Source of the DNA: Nitrospira sp. KM1
GTDB lineage: Bacteria > Nitrospirota > Nitrospiria > Nitrospirales > Nitrospiraceae
Direction of reading: 5' to 3'
Assembly: GCF_011405515.1 (NCBI RefSeq)
Contig: NZ_AP022671.1
Location: 2,418,001-2,482,000, forward strand
Length of the DNA: 64,000 nt
The translations under genes were made by a program, and so were the position numbers. Position 1 is the first letter of the stretch. Every line of letters starts with the position of its first letter. The notes under the pieces are model-generated. The model had not been told where the DNA came from and did no database searches. It saw only the letters and a program-made list of their open reading frames with translations. Below are positions 8,731-20,466 of the stretch, one piece after another.

Positions 8731-9249
8731 TCAGCCTGCGGCTCTGAGCGGGGGAGTCGTGCGTTCGAGATGATCGGCCGTTCTCGCCTGTACGAAGGCC
8801 AACAGTCGCTTGTTCTCCTGCGCGGCTCGCAGGAACTTGAAGGCGATCCCGCGCTGGGTGATGGAACGAACCATGGCCGCCACCTCAAGGGGAGGTTCGT
8901 CCTGATCCGTCGTGATTTCCAAATAGAAAATATCGTCGATATGCACCTGCGTGTCGCTCTTGATAATACAGCCTCCGACAGAAAGATCCATCACGATTCC
9001 CTCTCCACGGACTTTCCCTCCGGAAAAGGAGAGATACAGGCGAACGGGAATACGAAGATGTTCACGTCGTTCAACGGCATGCTGCGGGACGTTGGCGCCG
9101 ATGCGCGAGGCCAGGAACCGGCAGCTGCATTGTTGACAGGAGAACGGCACCATCATGAAAAGCGCAGCCACGCGCTCGGTCGTCGAGAGCGGGCGAGCGC
9201 GGACGACCTTGTCGTGACGACATTGCGGGCAATAGAGAGAGCGGCGCAT
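8731..9249 (-). CDS. Zinc-ribbon plus PilZ domain protein (probable c-di-GMP receptor)
   Basis: This is a 172-residue protein. An N-terminal zinc ribbon has CPQC and, about 35 residues later, CQQC, separated by a hydrophobic segment. It is followed by a PilZ domain that begins ERREHLRIPVRLYLSF; the R-x3-R part and the D-x-S-x-GG motif (MDLSVGGCII) are the cyclic di-GMP binding residues. It probably links c-di-GMP to motility or envelope functions. An in-frame TTG at 9372 would add 41 residues, but that stretch reads more like a promoter (TTGACA at 9372-9367) than protein, so ATG 9249 was chosen. Confidence 0.8.
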   Translation of the reverse strand: MRRSLYCPQCRHDKVVRARPLSTTERVAALFMMVPFSCQQCSCRFLASRIGANVPQHAVERREHLRIPVRLYLSFSGGKVRGEGIVMDLSVGGCIIKSDTQVHIDDIFYLEITTDQDEPPLEVAAMVRSITQRGIAFKFLRAAQENKRLLAFVQARTADHLERTTPPLRAAG

Positions 9250-9405
9250 CGTGCGATTGTCGAACCTTGATTCCAGGACGGCCGGGACAAACTTTGGCCA
9301 GAGAGGTTGGCAAAGTCCCAGCGCGCGAGTCTCCTCGTAGCTAGCGATAATTGAAGCGCCCGGATCTGTCAAGAAAACAGCGCGTTTGCTCTGGCGAGCG
9401 TGCGT

Positions 9406-10197
9406 TCAGTGGAACTCTGAGTGGGGATCTTGAGCGGATTCGACAAGAGGGCGAGGCTCATCGATCACGGCGCGAATCAGTTCCCGGTTCAACATGGCGA
9501 TAAAGCGCACGCTGATCGATTTTGGACAGACCGCTTCACATTCGTATTGATTGCCACAGGAGCCGAACCCTTCGCGGTCCATGGCGCGGACCATGGCTTT
9601 CGCGCGGCCCGTCCGTTCCGGCTCCCCTTGCGGGAGGGAGGCGAGATGAGAGACCTTTGCGGCAACGAACAGCATCGCGGATGCATTCTTGCAGGCCGCG
9701 ACGCATGCGCCGCATCCGATGCAGGACGCGGCGTCCATGGCCGTCTCCGCTCGATCCTTTCCAATCAACAACACGTTACCGTCGACTGCTCCTCCGGTGT
9801 TTGACGAAATATACCCGCCTGCCTGCATGATCCGATCAAGCGCGCTTCGATCCACGACGAGATCTTTGATAATGGGAAACGCTTTTGCGCGCCAGGGTTC
9901 GATCGTGATGGTCGAACCATCGGGAAAGCGGCGCATGTACAGCTGACACGTGGTCATCCCCCGATCGGGTCCGTGCGGAACTCCATTGATCACCAGCGAG
10001 CAACTTCCGCAGATGCCCTCTCGACAATCGAATTCGAACGCAATCGGCTCTTCCCCTTTGAGAATCAATCGCTGGTTGATGGTATCCAGCATCTCCAGAA
10101 ATGACATATCCGGACTGATGTCCATGGCCTCATAACTCACCAGGCGGCCGTGAATGGATGGTCCTGCCTGCCGCCAAACTCTCAAGGTGAACGTCAT
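9406..10197 (-). CDS. sdhB: Succinate dehydrogenase / fumarate reductase iron-sulfur subunit
   Basis: This 263-residue protein has all the expected ligands. The [2Fe-2S] ligands are C58, C63, C66 and C84, and C159, C162, C165 and C169 belong to the ferredoxin-like domain. C214, C220 and C224 complete the [3Fe-4S]/[4Fe-4S] sites. It passes electrons from the flavin of SdhA to the cytochrome b subunit. The start ATG 10197 follows GGGAG. It is the last gene of sdhC-sdhA-sdhB. The spacing of motifs fits the type B (epsilonproteobacterial/Gram-positive-like) enzymes more than the E. coli SdhB. Confidence 0.93.
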   Translation of the reverse strand: MTFTLRVWRQAGPSIHGRLVSYEAMDISPDMSFLEMLDTINQRLILKGEEPIAFEFDCREGICGSCSLVINGVPHGPDRGMTTCQLYMRRFPDGSTITIEPWRAKAFPIIKDLVVDRSALDRIMQAGGYISSNTGGAVDGNVLLIGKDRAETAMDAASCIGCGACVAACKNASAMLFVAAKVSHLASLPQGEPERTGRAKAMVRAMDREGFGSCGNQYECEAVCPKSISVRFIAMLNRELIRAVIDEPRPLVESAQDPHSEFH

Positions 10198-10207
10198 CGG
10201 TCTCCCG

Positions 10208-12121
10208 TCACTTATAGCTTCGCGCCGCTGGCTTGACGAACTCGAACGCTAACGGTTCCTTGGAGAGCGCCGGTGGGCTGTTCGGAACGTATTCCCATGC
10301 GGCGACATGTGCGTATCGCTGGTCGTCGCGGATCGGCTCGCCATCTGGCGTCTGATACTCCTCGCGAAAATGCGCTCCGCAGGACTCTTCACGCTCGAGC
10401 GCGTCATAACAAAGGAGCTCCGCAAACTCCAGGAAGTCCCCGACACGGCCTGCATATTCCAGCTCCTGGTTGAAGGCCTGCCCCGATCCCGGCACCGCGA
10501 CGTCACGCCAAAATGCCTCTCGCAAAGGAGGAATGTCCTGAAGCGCTTGACGGAGTCCGGCTTGGTGACGCGCCATGCCACAGGCATTCCACATCAGCCG
10601 CCCGATTTCACGATGGAACGACGCTGCCGTCCGACGGCCCTTCCCTTGAAGCACGCGCTCGATCTTCCCCGTCGCCCGCTCCAAGGCGACGCGCACATCC
10701 GAATGCGTCTGCCCCAAGGGGATATGTTTGGTGGTGGCAAGGTAATGCCCGATCGTATAGGGCAGAATAAAATACCCGTCCGCTAAACCCTGCATGAGTG
10801 AACTGGCGCCTAACCGATTGGCCCCATGATCGGCGAAATTCGCCTCACCGATGACAAATAGGCCAGGCACCGTGCTCATCAGATTATAGTCCACCCATAA
10901 TCCCCCCATCGTATAGTGAGGGGCCGGATAGATCCGCATCGGGAGCGTATAGGCATCCTCTCCTGTAATCCGGTTGTACATGTCGAACAGATTTCCGTAA
11001 CGCTCACGAATCTTTTCCAAGCCCTGCTGCGCGATGGCATCAGAGAGGTCCAGGAAGACGCCCTGCCCACCGGGCCCGACCCCTTGTCCTTCGTCACAGA
11101 CAACCTTGACGGCGCGTGAGGCGACATCTCGAGGAACGAGATTGCCGTAACGCGGATACCGGCGTTCAAGAAAATAGTCGCGGTCAGCATCGGGTATGTC
11201 AGACGGTACTCGCCGGTCAGAGGGTTGCTTCGGCACCCAGATTCTGCCGTCGTTTCGGAGTGACTCGGACATCAGCGTCAGCTTTGCCTGGTATTCTTCG
11301 CTTGGAGGAATCGCCGTGGGATGAATCTGCGTGAAGCAAGGATTGGCAAAGGCTGCCCCTTGTTTCCAGGCCCGATAGGTTGCCGTCACATTGCTGCTGC
11401 TGGCATTGGTCGAGAGAAAATAGACGTTGCTGTACCCGCCGGTGGCCAGCACAACGGCTTCCGCCGTATGCACGCCGATCTTTCCGGAGACGAGGTCGCG
11501 CACAACGATGCCGCGCGCATGGCCGTCGACAACGATCAAGTCCAGCATCTCCGTGCGCGGGTGCATCCTGACCTGCTTCCGCTCGATCTGCCAGCACAAC
11601 GCTGAGTACGCGCCCAACAAGAGCTGTTGCCCGGTCTGCCCGCGGCAATAAAATGTTCGGGAGACTTGCACCCCGCCAAACGAGCGATTCGCCAGCTGTC
11701 CTCCATATTCACGGGCGAAGGGAACGCCCAGCGCCACGCACTGATCGACGATTTCGGCGCTGATCTGCGCCAGACGATACACGTTCGCTTCTCGCGAGCG
11801 AAAATCCCCGCCTTTGATGGTGTCATAGAACAGCCGTTGGATGCTGTCGCCGTCATCTTGATAGTTTTTTGCGGCGTTGATCCCTCCTTGTGCAGCAATG
11901 CTGTGCGCCCGGCGAGGGCTATCCTGAACACAAAAGCACTCGACGTGATAGCCGAGCTGCCCGAGCGTGGAAGCCGCACTGGCCCCCGCCAATCCGGTGC
12001 CCACGACAATGATTCGAATGTGTTGTTTATTGTGCGGACTGACCAGCTTCTCGCTGAACCGATGACGATCCCATTTTGATTCAAGGGGCCCTTCCGGCAC
12101 TCTGGCATCCAGACGGATCAT
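10208..12121 (-). CDS. sdhA: Succinate dehydrogenase / fumarate reductase flavoprotein subunit
   Basis: This 637-residue protein has a dinucleotide fold [20 protein letters not shown] near residue 40, then the flavin-attachment region around [16 protein letters not shown]. The substrate-site motif HPTAIPPS and the C-terminal FAD motif [21 protein letters not shown] follow. It interconverts succinate and fumarate at the cytoplasmic side of the membrane. The start at 12121 is set by the ATGA overlap with sdhC. The reading frame is open back to 12619 but that extension is sdhC in the wrong frame. The direction used (oxidative or reductive TCA) cannot be told from sequence; Nitrospira are known to fix CO2 by the reductive cycle. 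Confidence 0.93.
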   Translation of the reverse strand: MIRLDARVPEGPLESKWDRHRFSEKLVSPHNKQHIRIIVVGTGLAGASAASTLGQLGYHVECFCVQDSPRRAHSIAAQGGINAAKNYQDDGDSIQRLFYDTIKGGDFRSREANVYRLAQISAEIVDQCVALGVPFAREYGGQLANRSFGGVQVSRTFYCRGQTGQQLLLGAYSALCWQIERKQVRMHPRTEMLDLIVVDGHARGIVVRDLVSGKIGVHTAEAVVLATGGYSNVYFLSTNASSSNVTATYRAWKQGAAFANPCFTQIHPTAIPPSEEYQAKLTLMSESLRNDGRIWVPKQPSDRRVPSDIPDADRDYFLERRYPRYGNLVPRDVASRAVKVVCDEGQGVGPGGQGVFLDLSDAIAQQGLEKIRERYGNLFDMYNRITGEDAYTLPMRIYPAPHYTMGGLWVDYNLMSTVPGLFVIGEANFADHGANRLGASSLMQGLADGYFILPYTIGHYLATTKHIPLGQTHSDVRVALERATGKIERVLQGKGRRTAASFHREIGRLMWNACGMARHQAGLRQALQDIPPLREAFWRDVAVPGSGQAFNQELEYAGRVGDFLEFAELLCYDALEREESCGAHFREEYQTPDGEPIRDDQRYAHVAAWEYVPNSPPALSKEPLAFEFVKPAARSYK

Positions 12122-12798
12122 GCCCGCACCACCCCTGACGCAATGGCAAGGATGATGACGATGTTTCCGACCACGACGAACCCGGCGACCACCGGCCCCG
12201 TACCACGAAACAGGCGATCGAGCAGCGGATGCTCCAAACCCAGTGTTTGAAAACTGCTGGACAACGCATGACTGAGATGAAGTCCCAAGACGGCCTGGGC
12301 TGCCAAATAAATCGTCACGTACAAAGGGTTCTGGAAGGCATGGACAACCTTCCCGAACACATCGCGCTGTCCCCGTCCATCCACTCCTTCGACAAAGGTA
12401 TGATCGACCACCCCGACCGTGAGGTGGAGGATATGGAAGATGATGAAGAGTATTAACAGCATACCGCTGGCCGCCATGGTCCTCGATGCGAACGAAGCTC
12501 GACGATACGTCCGTGCGGCGTAGCCCTCGGGGCGGGCGCGACGGTTGCGCTGTGCCAACCGGACTCCGATCACCAGATGCATGCCGACCAACCCCAACAA
12601 GCCCAATCTGGCGGTCCAAAGCAACAGCGGCATATCCCGGAGCACTGCGGCATACCCATTCAAAGCGGCCGCCCCCTGAAAGACCTGCAGATTCCCAAGC
12701 ATGTGGAAGACCACGAAGGCGGCAAGGAGAAGACCCGACAGCGCCACGATGACCTTGTGGCCGATCGACGTCTGCACATACCCGAACGGGCGGTTCAT
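12118..12798 (-). CDS. sdhC: Succinate dehydrogenase / fumarate reductase cytochrome b subunit (single-polypeptide type)
   Basis: This 226-residue protein has five predicted membrane helices. His residues sit in helices where haem ligands are expected ([51 protein letters not shown]). That pattern matches the one-polypeptide, dihaem cytochrome b558 anchor of type B complexes. No separate SdhD gene is present. It anchors SdhAB in the inner membrane and exchanges electrons with the quinone pool. It heads the operon and is coupled to sdhA by ATGA. Confidence 0.9.
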   Translation of the reverse strand: MNRPFGYVQTSIGHKVIVALSGLLLAAFVVFHMLGNLQVFQGAAALNGYAAVLRDMPLLLWTARLGLLGLVGMHLVIGVRLAQRNRRARPEGYAARTYRRASFASRTMAASGMLLILFIIFHILHLTVGVVDHTFVEGVDGRGQRDVFGKVVHAFQNPLYVTIYLAAQAVLGLHLSHALSSSFQTLGLEHPLLDRLFRGTGPVVAGFVVVGNIVIILAIASGVVRA

Positions 12799-12853
12799 GG
12801 TTCGACTTTCATCATGATCGATTCATCAGTTGTACGCCGGTCTGCTTCCACCC

Positions 12854-14152
12854 TCAAGACAAACTCTCCAATGAAGATGCCGAACGATCGGTTGGATCAC
12901 CGATCAGCTTGGCGGAAATCGCACGGCCGGCCAGATATCCCGTCGCCCAGGCCCACTGAAAATTGAAGCCCCCGATACGCCCGTCGCAATCCAACATCTC
13001 TCCGACCATATACAGATTGGATATTCGTGTCGATTCCATCGTGCGAGAGTTGATCTCTTCGAGCGGCACCCCTCCGGCCGTGACCTCGGCATGGTTCCAG
13101 CCCCGATCGCCTGTCACCGGGAACGCAAATCTGGTGAGCGTCTGACACAGCCGGTCTCGATCGCCTCGGGACAATTGGCGGATGGGGGTATCCCGAGAAC
13201 ACTTTGCCTGTCCGCACATCGCCTCGGCGACTCGTTCGGGCAGTCGTTGAGATAAAACCCTCCTCGTCGATCGCTGCGGGAACCGAACAGCCTCGTCCTT
13301 CAGCCAAGCCGCGGCCTGGTCCGGTTGTTGATCCGGTAGAAAGTTCCCGAACAATTCGACTCTGGCTTGGACCGTTCGAGCGAGCGTCCAAAACCTGCTG
13401 GTATCCATCACGGCCGGACCGCTGATACCTTGGTGAGTCCAGAGAAGACTCCCTGTACGCCGATCAACGGGAATCCCATCAACCATGGTCGTCAATTGGA
13501 CCTGATGGCTCACACCTGCCAATGATCGATGAAAAGAGGTGTCTTCTAACGTAAGAGCCACGAGGGCCGGGACGGTATCTGTCACCCGGTGCCCAAACGA
13601 CCGGGCGAGCTCATAACCCAGCCCATCACTCCCCGACTTGGGAAGGGATCTCCCCCCCGTCGCGAGGACGACCTGACCGGCCTTCATCTCCCCTTGACGG
13701 TGAGAAATCATGAATGGTCGATCCGCATCGGATATCTGTGCAATGGCTGTCACTCGATGGTCGAGATATATCTGTACTCCCAATATTCTACATCGTTCCA
13801 TGAGGGCGGCGAGCACGGTTCGAGCCCGGTCGGTTACGGGGAACAGCTTTCCGGTTTCCTCTCGTTTCAACTCCACTCCCAATGAACCAAACCATTTCAC
13901 CGTGTCGTCGGCTGAAAAGGCAGCGAGAATGTTCCTGATCACTCTTCGATTACCGAAGAAATCTCTCGCCGTCACGTGTTGATGGGTGACATTGCAGCGA
14001 CCACCGCCTGACACCAGAATTTTGGCTCCCAACGTTTTTGCGCCGTCGAGGAGCGCGACCCGACGAAATTTCATCCGTTCCGCAGCAAAGATCGCGGTGG
14101 CCAGACCTGCTGCCCCTGCTCCGACAATGGCGAGGTCCACCTCATATTTCAT
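12854..14152 (-). CDS. FAD-dependent oxidoreductase of the HI0933/BaiN family
   Basis: This 432-residue protein starts with a dinucleotide-binding motif DLAIVGAGAAGLATAIFA. It then has the family-specific KILVSGGGRCNVTH and the C-terminal GEMLDCDGRIGGFNFQWAWATGYLAG, both near-diagnostic for HI0933-like flavoproteins. Characterised members reduce C=C bonds (BaiN), and others are of unknown substrate. ATG 14152 was chosen because the fold begins five residues later; the in-frame extension to 14239 looks non-coding. It lies between the RND genes and sdhC on the same strand. Confidence 0.88.
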   Translation of the reverse strand: MKYEVDLAIVGAGAAGLATAIFAAERMKFRRVALLDGAKTLGAKILVSGGGRCNVTHQHVTARDFFGNRRVIRNILAAFSADDTVKWFGSLGVELKREETGKLFPVTDRARTVLAALMERCRILGVQIYLDHRVTAIAQISDADRPFMISHRQGEMKAGQVVLATGGRSLPKSGSDGLGYELARSFGHRVTDTVPALVALTLEDTSFHRSLAGVSHQVQLTTMVDGIPVDRRTGSLLWTHQGISGPAVMDTSRFWTLARTVQARVELFGNFLPDQQPDQAAAWLKDEAVRFPQRSTRRVLSQRLPERVAEAMCGQAKCSRDTPIRQLSRGDRDRLCQTLTRFAFPVTGDRGWNHAEVTAGGVPLEEINSRTMESTRISNLYMVGEMLDCDGRIGGFNFQWAWATGYLAGRAISAKLIGDPTDRSASSLESLS

Positions 14153-14248
14153 GATGGAAGGTCGATGTGGAGATCCACACGGGCAGTCTGAATGGAGGGA
14201 ACGGAATGCATGTGTCACCGAAAGAATGCCCACAATCACCCAGCTCGA

Positions 14249-17200
14249 TCACTGGGGAAGCGGCCTCGTCGTTGCCGGTCCGGTGCGCATCCGCAAGACG
14301 CGAAGACGCAGCCGGTCAAGGTACAGATACACCACCGGCGTGGTGTACAGAGTCAACAGTTGGCTGACGAGAAGTCCTCCTACAATGGCAATGCCCAGCG
14401 GCCGACGCAGTTCCGATCCCACGCCCGTTCCCAACGCCAACGGCAAGGCGCCAAAGAGTGCGGCCATCGTCGTCATCATAATCGGCCTGAACCGCAGAAG
14501 GCAGGCCTCATAAATCGCTTCCTCGGGGCGTTTGCCATCCCTCCGCTCTGTCTCAAGAGCAAAATCGATCATCATGATGGCGTTCTTCTTCACGATGCCG
14601 ATCAGCAATATAATGCCAATCATGGCGATCATGCTCAACTCGCTCTTGAAGAGCAATAGCGCGAGCAGGGCGCCCACGCCGGCCGAGGGAATCGTGGAAA
14701 GAATCGTAAGTGGATGTATGTAACTTTCGTAGAGAATGCCCAGCACGATATAAACGGTAATCAGCGCGCCCAGGATCAGCAGGGGCTGGTTCTGGACTGA
14801 GGCTTGAAAGGCTTTCGCGGCTCCCTGAAAACTTCCTTTCACTCCTGCAGGAAGTCCGATGTCCTGCATAGATCGTTCAATCGCCTGTACCGCCTCACCC
14901 AATGAGACCGCTGGCGCCATGTTGAACGACAGGGTGACACCTGGGAACTGTCCCTGATGATTCACCATGAGCAGCGTATTGGACGGTTCAAAGCGCGCGA
15001 CCGCGCTGAGGGGGACCTGTGTGCCCGCGGCGGATCTCACATAAATGTCATGAAGCGTTGAAGGGTTCTGCCAATATTGTGGAGCCACCTCCATCACGAC
15101 GTGATACTGATTCAGTGGAGTATATAAAATTGATACCTGCCGCTGCCCAAAGGCGTCATAGAGCGTATCGTCAATTAGTTGAGGACTCAGTCCCAGGCGT
15201 GATGCCGTGCTGCGATCGAATACGACCAGCGACTGGACGCCTTTGTCCTGCTGATCGCTGTTGACATCCGTGATTTCCTGAAGTGTCCGCAATTGGCGCT
15301 CGACCCGTGGAGCCCAGGCATTGAGTTCGGCCAGATCCACGCTTTGAAGGGTATATTGATACTGTGCGCTGCTGGACCGGCCTCCTATGCGCAGATCTTG
15401 AATAGCCTGAAGCACCGTCGGCGCTCCTGAAATCTTGGCCAGCTTCGGACGCAACCGCCCGATCACTTGATCCACGCTCAGTTGACGCTCATGCAACGGT
15501 TTCAAGCCGATAAACATCCGTCCCGCATTCGTGTTGCCGCTGACACCCCCGCCGCTGAAACCCGTCACTGATTCGACGGCTGGATCGCTCTTGATCAGCT
15601 CCACGACTTCCGTCAGTTTCTGACGCATCGCCTGGAACGAAATATCCTGCGCGGCTTGAATGTTTCCGAACATGCGCCCGGTGTCTTGCTGGGGGAAAAA
15701 CCCCTTGGGCACAATTGTGTACAGATACACGCTAACCGCCATGGTGACGAGCGTCACGGCGAGCATGCTGCGCGGATGGCGGAGCACCCAGGTCAGACTT
15801 CCGGCATATCCATTGCGCATCGCCTCGAACGTCCGTTCGCTCAGACGATACCATCGTCCATGATTCTTCTCCTGACGAACGCTCAAGATCCTCGCACACA
15901 TCATGGGTGTGGTCGTCAGCGAGACCGCGAGCGAGACGATGATCGCGACGGACAGCGTGACGGCAAATTCTTTGAACAGCCGCCCCATCATTCCTCCCAT
16001 GAGCAGGATCGGAATGAACACAGCCACCAGCGATACGGTCATGGACAACACGGTAAATGTGATTTCTTTTGCTCCACGGAGCGCGGCGTGAAAGGGCGCC
16101 ATGCCCTGCTCCCGGTACCGGCTGATATTTTCAAGGACGACAATGGCGTCATCCACGACAAAACCGGTGGCGATCGTCAACGCCATGAGCGACAGATTGT
16201 CCAGGCTGTAATCCAGCACATACATGACACCGAAGGTACTGATGAGAGACACGGGGACCGCAACACAGGGGATCAGCGTTGCTCGAATATCCCTGAGAAA
16301 CAGGAACACGACAAGAATCACAAGCAGCACGGAAATCACCAAGGTCCGCTCCACATCGTGCAGAGAGGCGCGGATAACGGGCGTACGGTCAACGACGAGG
16401 GAGAGGGTCATACTGCCCGGTATCGAGGCCTGGAGTTGAGGCATGAGCGCACGGACGCGATCGACCGTCTCGATGATGTTGGCTCCGGGCTGGCGGTTGA
16501 CGATAATGAGGACGGCCGGCGTCCCGTTCGACAATCCGGTCGTGCGCAGATCCTCGACGGAATGTTCCACGGAGGCCACATCCGAAAGCCGGACGGCTCG
16601 TCCTTCCCGATAACTCACGATCAACGGCAAATAATCTTCGACGCTGTGGAGCTGGTCGTTCGTCCTGATTTCCCACGTCCGGATCCCGTCCGAGAGCTGG
16701 CCCTTCGGCCGATTGACGTTCGTCATGCTGAGCACCCGGCGGACATCGCCGAGCCCGATGCCGTACTTATTGAGCGCGGTCGGATTCACGTCCACACGGA
16801 CGGCGGGCAGAGAACCGCCTCCCACTGTCACCTGACCCACACCATCGACCTGCGATAGTTTCTGTTGAAGAACGCTGGATGCCACATCGTACATCCGGCC
16901 TCGGCTGACGATGTCCGACGTCAGCGCGAAGATCAGAATGGGGGCATCCGCCGGATTGATTTTTCGATACGTTGGATTGCTCGGAAGATTCGCTGGCAAA
17001 TCTCCTCGGGCCGCTGCGATCGCAGCCTGAACGTCGCGCGCCGCACCGTCAATATCGCGGTTCAACTCGAACTGCAGCGTAATGCTGGATGAGCCGAGCA
17101 TGCTGGTGGACGTCATTTCCGTTACGCCGGCGATACGGGTGAACTGGTGTTCGAGCGGAGCCGCGACGGAGATGGCCATGGTTTCCGGGCTTCCTCCCGG

Positions 17201-17353
17201 AAGGGTCGCTGAGACGCTGATGGTGGGAAACTCCACTTGAGGCAATGCGGCAACGGGGAGAAATCGGAAGGCGATGAGGCCGACGAGCGTGGCGCCGATG
17301 GTGAGCAGCGTTGTCGCGACGGGACGATGAATGAACGGAGCGGAGACGTTCAT
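14249..17353 (-). CDS. mdtC: RND multidrug efflux permease, MdtC-like
   Basis: This 1034-residue protein is a full-length hydrophobe/amphiphile efflux (HAE1) permease. It has the N-terminal helix with [23 protein letters not shown], two large periplasmic loops, twelve membrane helices and the proton-relay region [15 protein letters not shown] (adjacent Asp in TM4). The C-terminal [13 protein letters not shown] follows. It works as a proton-driven inner-membrane pump in a trimer with its partner below and the adaptor. Its ATG overlaps the stop of the neighbouring permease (ATGA 17350-17353). Assignment to MdtC rather than MdtB follows gene order. Confidence 0.9.
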   Translation of the reverse strand: MNVSAPFIHRPVATTLLTIGATLVGLIAFRFLPVAALPQVEFPTISVSATLPGGSPETMAISVAAPLEHQFTRIAGVTEMTSTSMLGSSSITLQFELNRDIDGAARDVQAAIAAARGDLPANLPSNPTYRKINPADAPILIFALTSDIVSRGRMYDVASSVLQQKLSQVDGVGQVTVGGGSLPAVRVDVNPTALNKYGIGLGDVRRVLSMTNVNRPKGQLSDGIRTWEIRTNDQLHSVEDYLPLIVSYREGRAVRLSDVASVEHSVEDLRTTGLSNGTPAVLIIVNRQPGANIIETVDRVRALMPQLQASIPGSMTLSLVVDRTPVIRASLHDVERTLVISVLLVILVVFLFLRDIRATLIPCVAVPVSLISTFGVMYVLDYSLDNLSLMALTIATGFVVDDAIVVLENISRYREQGMAPFHAALRGAKEITFTVLSMTVSLVAVFIPILLMGGMMGRLFKEFAVTLSVAIIVSLAVSLTTTPMMCARILSVRQEKNHGRWYRLSERTFEAMRNGYAGSLTWVLRHPRSMLAVTLVTMAVSVYLYTIVPKGFFPQQDTGRMFGNIQAAQDISFQAMRQKLTEVVELIKSDPAVESVTGFSGGGVSGNTNAGRMFIGLKPLHERQLSVDQVIGRLRPKLAKISGAPTVLQAIQDLRIGGRSSSAQYQYTLQSVDLAELNAWAPRVERQLRTLQEITDVNSDQQDKGVQSLVVFDRSTASRLGLSPQLIDDTLYDAFGQRQVSILYTPLNQYHVVMEVAPQYWQNPSTLHDIYVRSAAGTQVPLSAVARFEPSNTLLMVNHQGQFPGVTLSFNMAPAVSLGEAVQAIERSMQDIGLPAGVKGSFQGAAKAFQASVQNQPLLILGALITVYIVLGILYESYIHPLTILSTIPSAGVGALLALLLFKSELSMIAMIGIILLIGIVKKNAIMMIDFALETERRDGKRPEEAIYEACLLRFRPIMMTTMAALFGALPLALGTGVGSELRRPLGIAIVGGLLVSQLLTLYTTPVVYLYLDRLRLRVLRMRTGPATTRPLPQ

Positions 17354-20300
17354 GGAGAACCGGTACTCCAGGCATCGGCCGGTGCGATCCTCTGACGCCG
17401 GGACGTGGCGCGGCGCGCCAGACGATCAAAGGCCAGGTACACGACAGGAGTGGTGTACAAGGTCAGGACCTGGCTTAGGACCAGCCCCCCGATAATGGTG
17501 ATCCCGAGGGGATGACGAAGTTCGGAGCCGACGCCGGACCCGATCGCCAAGGGCAGAGCTCCGAGGAGGGCGGCCATGGTGGTCATCATGATCGGTCTGA
17601 ACCGCAAGAGGCAGGCCTCGTAAATAGCTTCCTGGGGCGTTTTCCCCTCCTTGCGCTCCGCGTCGAGAGCGAAATCGATCATCATGATCGCATTCTTTTT
17701 TACGATCCCGATCAACAGAATCATCCCGATCAGCGCGATCACGCTGAATTCGGTCCGAACGAACATGAGCGCAAGCAACGCCCCTACGCCGGCGGAAGGT
17801 AACGTCGAGAGGATCGTCAGCGGATGGATGTAGCTTTCGTAGAGGATCCCCAAGACGATATAGACCGTGACGAGTGCGGCGAGGATCAACCACGTTTCAT
17901 TCGCGAGAGAAGCTTGAAAGGCCTGGGCGGTGCCTTGAAAGCTGCCTCTAATACTGGCAGGCAGGCCGATCATCCTGGTCGCCTGCTCGATCGCTGTCAC
18001 CGCATCCCCCAAGGATTTGTCCGGTGCGAGATTGAACGAGAAGGTGACGGCCGGGAACTGCCCCTGCCGGACAATCGCAAGCGGCGTGGTCGTCTCGGAG
18101 AATTGAGTGAACACGTTCAAGGGAACCTGCCCACCAGTCAACGATCTGATGTCGAGAAACTGGAGAGCCTGCGGTCCGCTTTGAAACTCCGGCATGACCT
18201 CGAGCACCACACGATACTGGTTCAGTTGCGTAAACATCGTCGAGACCTGACGCTGTCCAAACGCGTCGTACAGCGTGTCGACGATCAATTGAGGCGTAAT
18301 ACCCAGACGTGAGGCCGTACTCCGGTCGATATGCAGCAGAGAAGCCAGGCCGTGGTCTTGCTGGTCGCTACCGACATCGCGCAGCTCCGGCAATGAATGG
18401 AGGGCGTCGAGCATGGTCGGAGCCCAACGACTCAGCTCCTCCGGATCCGCATCCTCGAGCGTGTATTGATACTGAGTACGGCTGAGACGGTCTTCAACCG
18501 TCAAATCCTGCATCGGCTGCATATATAGGGTAATACCGTCGACCGAATCGATCTGCGATTGCAGTCGGTGAATCAGATCCTGCGCGCTGATTCGACGTTC
18601 TCGAATGGGCTTCAGATTGATCTGAATCCGACCGCTGTTCAACGTCGTGTTCGTACCGTCTACACCGATAAACGAGGACAGGCTTTCCACGGCCGAATCG
18701 GCCAGGATGACCTCGGCCAGGGCTTGCTGCCGCTCGGCCATTGCGGCAAATGAAATCGATTGGGCCGCCTCAGAGATCCCGAGAATGACTCCAGTATCCT
18801 GGACGGGAAAGAACCCTTTGGGGACCAGGACATAGAGAAGGATGGTGAAGAGCAGCGTCGCGATCGCAACCGCCATCGTCGCGGGCTGATGTGCCAAGAC
18901 CCAGCGCAGTGTTCTTCCATATGCAGCGATGGCATCATCAAAGACTCGTTGAGAAGTTTGATATAGACCTCCCCGTTCCGTCTCCAGCCTTTGCCGCAGC
19001 AGCCGTGCACACATCATCGGCGTCAGGGTAAGCGACACGATGGCCGAGATGACGATCGTGATGCTCAATGTGACTGCGAATTCACGAAAAAGGCGACCGA
19101 CCACATCGCCCATGAATAGGAGCGGGATCAGTACGGCAATAAGCGAAATCGACAGCGAGAGGATCGTAAACGCGATTTGCTCTGATCCTTTCAGGGCCGC
19201 CTGCAGGGGCGACTCTCCCCGCTCGATGTAGCGGGAGATGTTTTCGATCATGACGATCGCGTCGTCGACCACGAATCCGGTGGAAATCGTCAGGGCCATC
19301 AGGGTCAAATTATTGAGGCTGAATCCCATGAAATACATGGCGCCGAAGGTGCCGACGATCGAGAGAGGGACTGCGGCGGCCGGGATGACCGTCGCCGAAG
19401 CAGTCCGGAGAAAGAGGAAAATGACCATGATCACCAGGGCTATGGCAAACAGCAGCTCGAATTGCACATCTCGCACCGATGCGCGGATGGATGTGGTGCG
19501 GTCCGCTAAAATGGTCACCTGCACTGATGAGGGGAGAGCGCTCTCGAGCTGAGGCATGAGTTTCTTGATCCGATCGACGACCTCGATCACATTGGCGCCG
19601 GGTTGCCTCTGGATATTGACCAATACCGCGGGGGTCCTATTCATCCACGCCGCCTGTCGGACGTTTTCGACGTCATCGACGACCTCTGCCACATCTGACA
19701 AATACACCGGCGCAGCGTTCCGGTAGGCGACGATCAATGGTTGATAGTCCCGGCTCGAGAGCAACTGGTCGGTCGCATTGATGATGGAGGATCGTCTTGG
19801 ACCATCGAAGGCCCCTTTGGCTTGGTTCACATTCGCAGCCGCCACAGCCGCACGCACATCTTCCAAGGTCAGTCCATAGGCAGACAGCGCGCGAGGATTA
19901 GCCTGTATCCGGACGGCCGGCCGTTGTCCCCCGCTGATGCTGACGAGTCCGACCCCTGACAATTGCGAAATCTTTTGTGCGAAACGGGTTTCGGCGAGAT
20001 CTTCGACCTGAGGCAGCGGCAACGTATTCGAGTTCAGGGCCAGCGTCAGGATCGGCGCATCGGCAGGATTCACCTTGTTATAAACCGGCGGATTCGGCAG
20101 GTCCCGGGGAAGAAACGTCGACGCGGCATTAATGGCGGCCTGAACTTGCTGTTCGGCGATATCCAAGCTGAGGTCCAAACTGAACTGCAGCGTGACGACC
20201 GAGCAACCGCTGGAACTCGTTGTGGTCATTTGGTTCAGGCCGGGCATCTGCCCGAACTGTCGTTCAAGCGGTGCCGTGACTGACGAAGCCATGACGTCCG

Positions 20301-20466
20301 GACTGGCTCCGGGATAGAAGGTCATGACCTGTATAGTGGGATAGTCGATCTGAGGAAGGGCCGACACCGGAAGCTGTCGATAGGCTGTAAACCCTGCGAG
20401 CAGAATGGCGACCATGAGTAATGCGGTCGCCACCGGCCGCATGATAAACAGCCGGGACGGATTCAC
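17350..20466 (-). CDS. mdtB: RND multidrug efflux permease, MdtB-like
   Basis: This 1038-residue HAE1-type permease closely resembles the next gene along its length (for example [16 protein letters not shown] and [21 protein letters not shown] in both), so the pair looks like a tandem duplication. TM4 carries [15 protein letters not shown]. In E. coli two such permeases form an MdtB2C heterotrimer; the same arrangement is inferred here. It is coupled by ATGA overlaps on both sides, to the adaptor upstream and to the MdtC-like gene downstream, giving matched expression. Confidence 0.9.
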   Translation of the reverse strand: MNPSRLFIMRPVATALLMVAILLAGFTAYRQLPVSALPQIDYPTIQVMTFYPGASPDVMASSVTAPLERQFGQMPGLNQMTTTSSSGCSVVTLQFSLDLSLDIAEQQVQAAINAASTFLPRDLPNPPVYNKVNPADAPILTLALNSNTLPLPQVEDLAETRFAQKISQLSGVGLVSISGGQRPAVRIQANPRALSAYGLTLEDVRAAVAAANVNQAKGAFDGPRRSSIINATDQLLSSRDYQPLIVAYRNAAPVYLSDVAEVVDDVENVRQAAWMNRTPAVLVNIQRQPGANVIEVVDRIKKLMPQLESALPSSVQVTILADRTTSIRASVRDVQFELLFAIALVIMVIFLFLRTASATVIPAAAVPLSIVGTFGAMYFMGFSLNNLTLMALTISTGFVVDDAIVMIENISRYIERGESPLQAALKGSEQIAFTILSLSISLIAVLIPLLFMGDVVGRLFREFAVTLSITIVISAIVSLTLTPMMCARLLRQRLETERGGLYQTSQRVFDDAIAAYGRTLRWVLAHQPATMAVAIATLLFTILLYVLVPKGFFPVQDTGVILGISEAAQSISFAAMAERQQALAEVILADSAVESLSSFIGVDGTNTTLNSGRIQINLKPIRERRISAQDLIHRLQSQIDSVDGITLYMQPMQDLTVEDRLSRTQYQYTLEDADPEELSRWAPTMLDALHSLPELRDVGSDQQDHGLASLLHIDRSTASRLGITPQLIVDTLYDAFGQRQVSTMFTQLNQYRVVLEVMPEFQSGPQALQFLDIRSLTGGQVPLNVFTQFSETTTPLAIVRQGQFPAVTFSFNLAPDKSLGDAVTAIEQATRMIGLPASIRGSFQGTAQAFQASLANETWLILAALVTVYIVLGILYESYIHPLTILSTLPSAGVGALLALMFVRTEFSVIALIGMILLIGIVKKNAIMMIDFALDAERKEGKTPQEAIYEACLLRFRPIMMTTMAALLGALPLAIGSGVGSELRHPLGITIIGGLVLSQVLTLYTTPVVYLAFDRLARRATSRRQRIAPADAWSTGSP

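Noticed and set aside
12122-12619. N-terminal extension of sdhA
   Set aside because: The frame is open but overlaps sdhC in another frame. The extra residues are not protein-like, and the ATGA overlap at 12118-12121 sets the start.
15656-16858. 400-codon plus-strand frame inside the MdtC-like gene
   Set aside because: His/Arg/Asp-rich shadow opposite a conserved RND permease; no domain, no start signal.
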